From: Methanobacteriota archaeon
GTDB lineage: Archaea > Thermoplasmatota > Poseidoniia > Poseidoniales > Thalassarchaeaceae
DNA length: 50,924 nt
NCBI GenBank assembly: GCA_011523055.1
Contig: WTHQ01000029.1
Location: forward strand, 21,028-71,951
Reading direction: 5' to 3'
The notes below the pieces were generated by a model. That model had not been told where the DNA came from, did not search any database, and saw only the letters and a program-made list of their open reading frames with translations. The position numbers and the translations under genes were made by a program. Shown in pieces: positions 25,227-32,243 of the stretch (position 1 is its first letter; every line of letters begins with the position of its first letter).

Positions 25227-26561
25227 TCACCCAAGTTTGTGATCCTCGAGATATGAAATAGTAACATTCCGGTTCTGGAAGTTAGGCTCCTTCAGGATAC
25301 TCCTATGGAGGGGGATAAGGGTCTCCACGCCATCCAATACAGTCTCCATTAGAGCAGCGTCTAGCCGAGCAATGGCCTCTTTTCGATCGCCCCCATGAGA
25401 TATCACTTTGGCGAGCAGTGAGTCGAAACTTCTCGGCATTGAATAACCAGAGCATGCATGAGAGTCTACTCTAATTCCCGGCCCCGAGGGGAGTAAGCAT
25501 TCCCAGAGGCGGCCAGGTGCGGGGGAGAAATCAAATGGGTTCTCAGCATTTATCCTCGCCTGGATTGCATGTCCCCTAATTCTTATGTCCGCTTGGGATA
25601 GTGAGATTTTTTCGCCTGAAGCCACCTTGATCCCGAGTGAGACGAGGTCATGTCCGGTCAGTTCCTCTGTAACTGTGTGTTCAACCTGCACTCGGGGATT
25701 GACTTCCAAGAAGTAGAACTCTCCATTTGAATCTCTTAGGAATTCGAAAGTAGCCAAACCGGAGTAACCGACTGCTTTGGCTCCATCTACGACCTTGGCC
25801 CCCATTGTATTGCGAGTTTCTTCATCCAGCCAGGGCCCCTCTTCCAGGATTTTCTGATGCCTCCTTTGTATCGAGCAGAACCTCTCGCCAAAATGTACTG
25901 CGTTGGTCCCATCCCCCAGTACCTGGAACTCTATGTGTTGAGCGTTTTGGATGTACTTCTCGATGAAGACTCTTCCATCCCCGAATGCAGATTTTGCCCT
26001 ACTTGAGCAAACACGGAATGCAGACTCCAATTCACCCTCGCTTTCCACAACCTGCATTCCAATGCCACCTCCGCCAGCTGCTGCTTTTATGATGACTGGA
26101 TAGCCAATCTCCTTGGCAATGGACTTGGCCTCATCTTGATTCCCAATTGGATGATCGGAGCCCCCTGCAACCGGTAGTCCTGCGGCGGCCATTGAGGAGC
26201 GAGCTTGTAATTTGTCTCCCAGCAATTCAAGCACCTCCGCAGAGGGGCCTATGAACACGATTCCCTCCTCCTCCAATCTCCTGGCAAACGTTGGGTTCTC
26301 AGCAAGGAAGCCATAGCCAGGGTGTACTGCGTCGGCGCCTACGCTCTTTGCGGCCCCCACAACGGCCTCGATGTCGAGGTAGCTCTGCAATGGGTCATCT
26401 CGGTAGATTGGGACTGCATGGTCGGACAGCCTCACTGGTAGGCTAGTCCTGTCCTCTCTTCCATGGATTATGGCGACCTCGATTCCTTGGGTCCGGAGCG
26501 ATCTGAGAATCCTTAGGGCTATCTCACCGCGGTTCGCAATGAGGACTCTTGAGAATCCCAT
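25227..26561 (-). CDS. accC: biotin carboxylase subunit of acyl-CoA carboxylase
   Basis: A 444-aa biotin carboxylase starting at MGFSRVLIANRGEIALRI (an ATG 36 nt upstream is possible). VHPGYGFLAENP, KAAAGGGGIGMQVV (ATP-grasp glycine loop), GERFCSIQRRHQKILEEGP and FLEVNPRVQVEHTVTE are all present with the catalytic residues. It carboxylates biotin on a carrier protein using ATP and bicarbonate. No carrier (BCCP) or carboxyltransferase gene is in the window, so the partner is encoded elsewhere. It is likely part of an acetyl/propionyl-CoA carboxylase, relevant to propionyl-CoA from branched-chain breakdown. Confidence 0.93.
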   Translation of the reverse strand: MGFSRVLIANRGEIALRILRSLRTQGIEVAIIHGREDRTSLPVRLSDHAVPIYRDDPLQSYLDIEAVVGAAKSVGADAVHPGYGFLAENPTFARRLEEEGIVFIGPSAEVLELLGDKLQARSSMAAAGLPVAGGSDHPIGNQDEAKSIAKEIGYPVIIKAAAGGGGIGMQVVESEGELESAFRVCSSRAKSAFGDGRVFIEKYIQNAQHIEFQVLGDGTNAVHFGERFCSIQRRHQKILEEGPWLDEETRNTMGAKVVDGAKAVGYSGLATFEFLRDSNGEFYFLEVNPRVQVEHTVTEELTGHDLVSLGIKVASGEKISLSQADIRIRGHAIQARINAENPFDFSPAPGRLWECLLPSGPGIRVDSHACSGYSMPRSFDSLLAKVISHGGDRKEAIARLDAALMETVLDGVETLIPLHRSILKEPNFQNRNVTISYLEDHKLG

Positions 26562-26612
26562 AGTCCGTTGGGAGAGGTGACATACGTTTGAGTTCATCTG
26601 ATATCGAGATGC

Positions 26613-27890
26613 TCAATATACATCTCTGAGGTAGCGCTTCTCGGCCCTCATCATCCTATTCTCGACGAATTCAACGGCCTCTTCATCTGACATCCCGCCA
26701 TGGCTGGCACAGATGGAAATGAGTGTCTTGTGCACGTCTTTGGCCATCCTCGACTTGTCTCCACAGACATAGAAGTAGGCTCCTCCGTCTATCCAGTTCC
26801 ATATTTCCTCTCCATTCTTTTCCATGAGGTGCTGAACGTATACTTTCTCCTTGCCGTCCCTGGACCATGCCAATTCATGTTTGGTGAGTACTCCTCGATT
26901 CTTCCAGTCCTCCATCTCCTCTTTGTAGTAGTATTCGCCTTCTTCGGTCCAATCGCCGAAGAACAGCCAATTCCTACCAGTTGCTCCATCGATGTCTCTT
27001 TGCTGCAGGTAAGCTCGGAAGGGTGCTATCCCAGTTCCTGGTCCAACCATGATCACGTCCGTTGACTTGTCCTCGGGCAAGACAAATGACCTTGTGGGGG
27101 ACATGAAGATACCAATGTTGGAGTCACCAACGCCACAGCGATCGGCGAGGAAGCCTGTCGCGAGCCCAGTTCTATCTCTTTCATGATGACTATATCTCAC
27201 GATTCCAACGGTCAGGTGAACAGTTCCAGGCTCATGTTCGGGGCTACTTGCTATGGAGTAGAGCCTCGGCTTCAGGCGGTCCATGCCATCGACTAGTTGT
27301 TGTGGAGTTGCGATGACATGGCCAAAGTCATCCATCGCATCGATGTAGTCTCTGCTCCAGATGTAGTCTTCCAATGCATCTTCGTCATCGTTCATGGCGT
27401 TCCATAACTCGACCGATGGATCGGCAGCTGATCCGATTGCCTCGTAATCCTTGGGCAGGTCATCATCAATACCAGAACCACTCCATTCGAAGAGAAGTCT
27501 GCCATCATCTGTTGACGATCTGGTCCTCGAAACTATTCTTATTCCGATCTCAGCCTCGGTTGCGAGGCGATCTCCGAGATTCCGGATCCATTTTTTTGAC
27601 AGCCTGTGAATCTCAAACGCCGAAGTCAGGGCCTGTTTCAGGTCCATCTCACCGATATGGGTTTCTACGATCTCAGAGCCATGGAAGCCAGTTGTTGTCA
27701 ACAGGGCATCAACTAATTCAGGAGGTGAAACTGGAATTACCCCTAGTGCATCTCCTGCCTTGTATTCAAGGCCGGAGGACCCCAAATCGAAGACGATGTG
27801 GCGGGTTTCTTTTCCAGAGCCTTTCCCATTCAGGACGAAGTTCTCAGTCAGATTAGATGTGTAGGGATTTTTTGCGCTCCAATCTGACAT
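26613..27890 (-). CDS. stand-alone FAD/NADPH reductase module (CysJ/CPR-like, no FMN domain)
   Basis: A 425-aa protein equal to the C-terminal two-thirds of sulfite reductase flavoprotein or P450 reductase. NPYTSNLTENFVLNGKGSGK starts the connecting/FAD domain, RLYSIASSP binds FAD, MVGPGTGIAPFRAYLQQRD binds NADPH, and FYVCGD followed by the C-terminal RYLRDVY completes the reductase. The N-terminal flavodoxin domain of CysJ is absent. It would pass electrons from NADPH to a separate acceptor, perhaps a flavodoxin or ferredoxin. No sulfite reductase haemoprotein is nearby. It is first in a minus-strand run with the biotin carboxylase and PfkB. Confidence 0.87.
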   Translation of the reverse strand: MSDWSAKNPYTSNLTENFVLNGKGSGKETRHIVFDLGSSGLEYKAGDALGVIPVSPPELVDALLTTTGFHGSEIVETHIGEMDLKQALTSAFEIHRLSKKWIRNLGDRLATEAEIGIRIVSRTRSSTDDGRLLFEWSGSGIDDDLPKDYEAIGSAADPSVELWNAMNDDEDALEDYIWSRDYIDAMDDFGHVIATPQQLVDGMDRLKPRLYSIASSPEHEPGTVHLTVGIVRYSHHERDRTGLATGFLADRCGVGDSNIGIFMSPTRSFVLPEDKSTDVIMVGPGTGIAPFRAYLQQRDIDGATGRNWLFFGDWTEEGEYYYKEEMEDWKNRGVLTKHELAWSRDGKEKVYVQHLMEKNGEEIWNWIDGGAYFYVCGDKSRMAKDVHKTLISICASHGGMSDEEAVEFVENRMMRAEKRYLRDVY

Positions 27891-27919
27891 CTCGATACCG
27901 TCCTGCGATACCCCTGCGT

Positions 27920-27968
27920 CGGCGGCCCCTTATCAAAATCGCTAGAGGGGGGCCGTCGGAACTAGCGA
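27920..27968. promoter_or_regulatory. overlapping inverted repeats between divergent genes
   Basis: Two interleaved dyads lie in the 111-bp gap between the reductase and MBL genes. CGGCGGCCCC (27920-27929) pairs with GGGGCCGTCG (27949-27958) with one G-T. TCGCTAG (27939-27945) pairs exactly with CTAGCGA (27962-27968). The two hairpins share bases and exclude each other. A TATA-like TTATCAAAAT is inside the first loop. They may be operators or mutually exclusive RNA folds. Confidence 0.4.
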
Positions 27969-28001
27969 AGTTGTCAAGCGATTGGGCTGGCTCGGGGAAG
28001 C

Positions 28002-28793
28002 ATGGCCCGCATCGACTTTATGGGGACAGGGAATGCTTTTGCTCCCAAGGGAAGACTGAACGCGTGCTTGTGTATCGATCGTAGTATCCTAGTTGATTCA
28101 CCTCCGACCGTAATGCCACAACTAAGGTCAATCGGACTTGACGCATCGGACATCAACCATTTGTTAATAACACACTGGCACGGAGACCATACATTCGGAA
28201 TCCCATTCTTCTTTCTAGATAGAAAATACATCTCAGATCGGTCTAACAAATCTATGTTGAGGATCTATCTCAGGCCCGGGGGGGAATCCATCCTAACGAA
28301 CCTATGCGATATTGGCTTTCCCGGTGACCTAGCGGACTATGCAAGAAATCAATTCGTTTGGGTGACACAAGAAGAACAGACGTTGGGGAACACAAGCTGG
28401 AATTTCATCAGATTTCCCGTTCACCACACTCCAGAAACAGATCCCCATGGATATGAATTGACACATAAAAGTGGATTCAGATTTCTGCACTGTGGAGACT
28501 CAGGGCCTTGTGATGAAATCGAAAACCGGGCGTCTACAGCCGATGTCATTTTGCTGGAAATGGGGATGCCAGACATAGGAGATTTTCCTCATCACCACAG
28601 ACCGTCGGACGTCACCTCATTTAGCGAAAGACATCGAGACAAGGTGATTCTAGTTACTCACAACTTTGCATCCGGTGCTAACGTTGATTCGGGCTTCAGA
28701 AAGCCAATTCTTCCTAGCAACGTCCACCAATTGGAGGATGGGGATTACCTGTTGATCGGAGAGGATGGGTCCTTCAAAATCATGAGAGATTAA
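28002..28793 (+). CDS. metallo-beta-lactamase-fold hydrolase (RNase Z/ElaC-like)
   Basis: A 263-aa MBL-fold protein. The zinc motif HWHGDH is at residues 59-64, preceded by DSPPTVMPQL; a later HCGDSG supplies the bridging Asp and THNF the last His. FMGTGNAFAPKGRLNACLCID at the start is shared with RNase Z-type and beta-CASP-less hydrolases. The exosite arm used by true tRNase Z to hold tRNA is not obvious, so it may be an RNase Z paralogue or a small-molecule hydrolase. The codon bias here is more AT-rich than in the left part of the window. Confidence 0.8.
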   Translation: MARIDFMGTGNAFAPKGRLNACLCIDRSILVDSPPTVMPQLRSIGLDASDINHLLITHWHGDHTFGIPFFFLDRKYISDRSNKSMLRIYLRPGGESILTNLCDIGFPGDLADYARNQFVWVTQEEQTLGNTSWNFIRFPVHHTPETDPHGYELTHKSGFRFLHCGDSGPCDEIENRASTADVILLEMGMPDIGDFPHHHRPSDVTSFSERHRDKVILVTHNFASGANVDSGFRKPILPSNVHQLEDGDYLLIGEDGSFKIMRD

Positions 28794-29064
28794 ATGACCG
28801 GGGGGCCCGCATAAATCCCGTCCGAATGAGAGTTCGAGAACTGACCGAATTTGGAAATGTGGTGTTAAGAAAAGAGCGATAATTTGGCTATTTACGAGGT
28901 TCATTTATATCCAAATTTAGTAAGAAAAACTACAGCATTTGATCCATAGCGAAGGCGACGTTTATTATCGATAAGTCCGTCGGGAGGAACCTGTGCATTT
29001 GGGCCGTCTGGGCTCTCGGATGCACTGTACAAAAGCTGACCAAAATTAAGAGGTGGAAACGAAA
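28794..29064. other. intergenic region upstream of orc1/cdc6, candidate replication origin
   Basis: This 271-bp gap is AT-rich around 28860-28950 and holds a dyad at 28956-28982: outer arms CGACG and CGTCG flank the perfect palindrome TTATCGATAA. A separate inverted pair AATTTGGA (near 28849) and TCCAAATT (near 28911) is present. Archaeal origins usually lie next to orc1/cdc6 genes and contain AT-rich DNA with dyads, so an origin is plausible. I could not recognise a classical ORB consensus. Confidence 0.35.
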
Positions 29065-30303
29065 ATGAGGGGCAATATCTTCGACTCATTAATTGAGTCA
29101 GATTCACTCTTCATCGATCGTCAAGCCTTCGAACATGGCTTTGAGCCAGAAAACCTCCCCCACAGAGAGAAAGAGGTGAGGGGACTCGGTGAGAACTTGG
29201 TCGAGGCACTCAGGGGGCACATACCATCAAACATGTTGCTCTACGGTGTACCCGGATCAGGGAAAACAGTCGTAACAAAAATGGTTCTGAAGCAATTGAA
29301 GAGCAAGGGAAGATCAAACGGAACATCAGTCAAAGCCTACACGATCAATTGTAGGACCGTGGACACGAAATACCGTGTCATACAGGGCTTAGCTAACCAT
29401 CTAGAGCGCGAAGGCGATGTAAAAATACCATTTACAGGGTGGCCCACCGACAGGGTACTCGAGGAGTTCCAAAGAAGAATGGACCGTCGAGGGGGAATGC
29501 ATGTCATAGTTCTTGATGAGATAGACCACCTTGTATCCAAGGTCGGTGACTCAATAATCTACAGCCTAACGAATCTCAACCTTGAGCTCCAGTCAGCAAG
29601 ATGTTGCATCATCGGCATCAGCAATGACTTGCATTTCACGAAAATGTTGAGCCCTCAGGTCGCCTCAAGGCTCGCCCAAATTGACATGGTTTTCCACCCA
29701 TACGGTGCCAACGAGATCAATGATATCCTGAAGGAAAGGGTGAAGCACGGCATCCGTGAGGGAGTCTTGGACCAGCGGGTTATCGGACTATGCTCGGCCT
29801 TAGCTGCACAAGAGCATGGTGATGCTCGAAGAGCATTGGATTTGCTGAGGATTGCTGTCATGAAGGCCCAGCAAATGGGGCATAACATGGTTGACAATGG
29901 TCATGTACGTTTAGCCCAGAGTCAACTCGAACACGATCAACTCACTCCTGTGCTGAGGACCCTCCCGTTACAACAGAAGGTGCTTTTGTTTTCGATCTGC
30001 ATCAACGAGGAGAATGGCCTAAGGAATATCTCGACTGGCGAAATCTACAGGACCTACTCCGAGGTTTGCATGAAAATCATGTTGGAGCCATTGACCCCAA
30101 GGAGAATTTCGTCTCTGCTGAATGAATTGGATGGCCTTGGCATCATTATCGCTAGAAATGTCAGTAAGGGGCGTGGTGGAAGGAGCAAACAGATTAATTC
30201 CGCTATACCCGAATCACTTGACGTGATGGCGGAGATGAGGGATTCTGAGCCCTTGATTGAGGAAGCCTCGAAATCCAAATATCGATTACAAAGACCACTG
30301 TGA
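29065..30303 (+). CDS. cdc6: Orc1/Cdc6 replication initiator
   Basis: A 412-aa Orc1/Cdc6 protein starting at MRGNIFDSLIES, preceded by GAGGTGG as ribosome-binding site. ENLPHREKEVRGLGENL is the conserved leader; Walker A GVPGSGKT is at residues 61-68, Walker B VIVLDEIDHL follows, then the sensor 1 region IIGISNDLHF and the arginine-bearing EHGDARRALDLLRIA (sensor 2). A C-terminal winged helix starts near residue 300 (QQKVLLFSICINEENG). It binds origins and loads MCM. Archaeal orc1 genes often sit beside their origin, which points at the upstream gap. Confidence 0.95.
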   Translation: MRGNIFDSLIESDSLFIDRQAFEHGFEPENLPHREKEVRGLGENLVEALRGHIPSNMLLYGVPGSGKTVVTKMVLKQLKSKGRSNGTSVKAYTINCRTVDTKYRVIQGLANHLEREGDVKIPFTGWPTDRVLEEFQRRMDRRGGMHVIVLDEIDHLVSKVGDSIIYSLTNLNLELQSARCCIIGISNDLHFTKMLSPQVASRLAQIDMVFHPYGANEINDILKERVKHGIREGVLDQRVIGLCSALAAQEHGDARRALDLLRIAVMKAQQMGHNMVDNGHVRLAQSQLEHDQLTPVLRTLPLQQKVLLFSICINEENGLRNISTGEIYRTYSEVCMKIMLEPLTPRRISSLLNELDGLGIIIARNVSKGRGGRSKQINSAIPESLDVMAEMRDSEPLIEEASKSKYRLQRPL

Positions 30304-30356
30304 GGTTGTGATTCACTCCGGTAACGGTTAAACAGAGGCCTTAGGTGGGTCGACCA

Positions 30357-30875
30357 ATGTCTCAAAGTTCATGGAAGGATGAGGTGACCAAGCCTAGTGG
30401 CTTCTTGTCCGTTTTTTCCTTCTGCATGGGGGTCTGGCTTCTCCTTGTTTCAATCATCAACATCCTAGTTGGTGCCTTCGCTCCCGGCCAAAAGATTGAA
30501 TGGCTGGGCTTCTTCAATGGTTCTAGCTTAGCAGATGCATATTCTGAACATGCCTCAATCACTATCGGGAGCGGGGACATACTTGCTGTAGCACTCTCTG
30601 TAGCTATGATTTTTCTTGGTGCAAAGGGGATAGAATCCACGGTGACCATGGACAGTTTCGTAAAATCCCTTATCCAGCGACCAAAGCATATGATGGACAC
30701 CAGCAAGAGCCCCCTCGAGATATTGTCAAATTGGATGATTGTTGGAGGATTCTTGTTCTATTTGATTTGGTCAATCATAAACACAACATGGGTTGACCCT
30801 GGAATTTACTCAGTGTGCATAGTGCTGATTGTTGGGGGCCTTGGGATAGAGGCCCTGCGCGAGTCAGGCGAGTGA
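30357..30875 (+). CDS. membrane protein, unknown
   Basis: A 172-aa protein starting at MSQSSWKDEV. Four hydrophobic stretches are visible (VFSFCMGVWLLLVSIINILVG, DILAVALSVAMIFLGA, NWMIVGGFLFYLIWSI and IYSVCIVLIVGGLGI), with a polar loop rich in charge between the second and third. I recognise no family. It is downstream of cdc6 on the same strand with a 53-nt gap and ends 5 nt before the convergent CoA-biosynthesis gene. Confidence 0.65.
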   Translation: MSQSSWKDEVTKPSGFLSVFSFCMGVWLLLVSIINILVGAFAPGQKIEWLGFFNGSSLADAYSEHASITIGSGDILAVALSVAMIFLGAKGIESTVTMDSFVKSLIQRPKHMMDTSKSPLEILSNWMIVGGFLFYLIWSIINTTWVDPGIYSVCIVLIVGGLGIEALRESGE

Positions 30876-30880
30876 TTTCG

Positions 30881-31897
30881 CTAATGGCCCTCCCTCTTCA
30901 TACTTCTGAGGATCTCCAAGCAGTTTTTCTTCGCATTGAGATCGGTTACTCTCGCCACTACGCCCTTCTTGGGCTGCCCGTACATCACTACTGCGCCTAA
31001 CGGCAGTGACAGGTGAAGGGGAATGGGGGCAAGATCCTCCTCCCCGTCAACTATTACAATCGTTTTCCTTCCCAACCTCAACTGTACCACTGCGCTTTCA
31101 CATGCGTGAATCAGGTCTGATGTGATTGAGCCTGGTGGGTTGTGGACCTGTATCACCTTGTCGTATCTGGATCTATCAATCTCATTGGCACGGGCCCAAG
31201 GGCTGCGTTTCGTCATGCCGTCAATCACAGCGATGTCTGGAATTCTCCCAATTTCCATGAGTGCCCATGTCGTAACATCCCCCACTGACACAAGTGATTC
31301 TTTCCCATTCATGCTCTCAACTGCAGATTTCAACGCAATTGTCGGGTCCTCCTCTGGCCCAGTATGTAGAATTCCGAACGGTTCCTTCAGGAGTAATTGG
31401 ACGTCTTCTGTTATGTGCCTGGAATATTTCAGAGTCTCCTCGCTGAGATACTCTCTGCCCTCTCTATCAATCAATCCTTCCCTTATTTTTGAACTTGAGA
31501 TTGTTCCCCCATTCTCACTCTTCGCGTGTTGGACGATGATAATCTCCAATGGCTTCATTCCCTTATTGATTCGAATTTCGTTGATCTGGTCGCAACTTGA
31601 TTTTGTTTCACTGGTGCAGAAAATCACATCGGCCGTTGGATGGTCAGTTGCCGGTCCGTAATTGTCCTCGAGGCTGCCGAAGATGATTTTTTCATTTTGT
31701 TTGAGTGTTAGCTTCTCTGCGATCTCAGATCTTCTTTTTTCCTCTGTCCAGCATCTCCAATCCTTACGATGGGCAATCTTGTCGTTCGTTATCCAGATCT
31801 CAAGAAATTCACAGTTGTCGATGGCCTCAGAAATCAATCGGAGGTGACCAGCGTGAACTCGGTCAAACGTACCTCCGATCAGGCCATGTTGGTACAT
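30881..31897 (-). CDS. phosphopantetheine adenylyltransferase fused to GTP-dependent dephospho-CoA kinase
   Basis: A 338-aa fusion that should catalyse the last two steps of CoA synthesis in one chain. Residues 1-150 are the archaeal nucleotidyltransferase (GGTFDRVHAGHLRLI with the HxGH motif, and SSSKIREGLID). Residues from about 168 are the DUF359 domain (FGILHTGPEEDP, SVGDVTTWALMEIGRIPDIAVIDGMTKR), the archaeal GTP-dependent dephospho-CoA kinase. The two domains are usually separate proteins in archaea. Bacterial-type CoaD and CoaE motifs are absent. The high demand for CoA in this acyl-CoA-rich gene neighbourhood fits. Confidence 0.9.
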   Translation of the reverse strand: MYQHGLIGGTFDRVHAGHLRLISEAIDNCEFLEIWITNDKIAHRKDWRCWTEEKRRSEIAEKLTLKQNEKIIFGSLEDNYGPATDHPTADVIFCTSETKSSCDQINEIRINKGMKPLEIIIVQHAKSENGGTISSSKIREGLIDREGREYLSEETLKYSRHITEDVQLLLKEPFGILHTGPEEDPTIALKSAVESMNGKESLVSVGDVTTWALMEIGRIPDIAVIDGMTKRSPWARANEIDRSRYDKVIQVHNPPGSITSDLIHACESAVVQLRLGRKTIVIVDGEEDLAPIPLHLSLPLGAVVMYGQPKKGVVARVTDLNAKKNCLEILRSMKREGH

Positions 31898-31966
31898 ATT
31901 ACCCTCAAATCGGGCATCGGACTTGAGGGCTGTGGAAGATTGTGCCCCAAGGCGTAACGGGCTCCA

Positions 31967-32134
31967 TCATCGCGATGGCTCAGGGCCCTGACCCACCCTG
32001 GGACGTCTGTAGGAAGATGGGGTTGTCCCATGAGTCATTCCGTAGTCATCTGGGGACCCATCATCTTCCATCCGTACGATTGCTCCGTTGATCATTCCAA
32101 AGGTCACAACGGTCTTCGTCGTCCGGTCACCCAA
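31967..32134 (-). CDS. possible small protein (55 aa), hidden
   Basis: A short frame in the gap between the CoA-synthesis fusion and the 851-aa gene, translated by hand from a TTG at 32134: it begins GDRTTKTVVTFGMINGAIV, continues RMEDDGSPDDYGMTHGTTP and ends GQGPEPSR. The first half has an alternating strand-like pattern and the second is a Gly/Pro/Arg-rich tail. No family recognised. The TTG start lies at the edge of an 18-bp palindrome. Coding by chance cannot be excluded. Confidence 0.3.
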   Translation of the reverse strand: MGDRTTKTVVTFGMINGAIVRMEDDGSPDDYGMTHGTTPSSYRRPRVGQGPEPSR

Positions 32135-32151
32135 AACGTGGTACCACGTTT
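32134..32151. promoter_or_regulatory. 18-bp perfect palindrome
   Basis: AAACGTGGTACCACGTTT is its own reverse complement over all 18 bases. It lies about 90 bases past the end of the 851-aa winged-helix gene and about 235 bases before the start of the CoA-synthesis gene, both on the minus strand. It is a good candidate for an operator bound by a dimeric regulator, or for a hairpin in the transcript. No T-run follows it in either direction, so a standard terminator is less likely. Confidence 0.6.
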
Positions 32152-32243
32152 CATTCTAGTCCTCCGGCGTGGGGGCATCGTCAACGTGGTGTTGCCGTCT
32201 GGGTATCTTTTTCGATTAAGTTATCGGATATGAAATCATGGAT

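Noticed and set aside
32030-32233. 67-aa plus-strand frame in the gap after the CoA gene
   Set aside because: No domain-like pattern, and the minus-strand 55-aa frame there looks more protein-like; both remain unproven.
31898-32243. RNase P or SRP RNA in the 346-bp gap
   Set aside because: Searched by eye for the conserved RNase P and SRP core motifs on both strands and found none.
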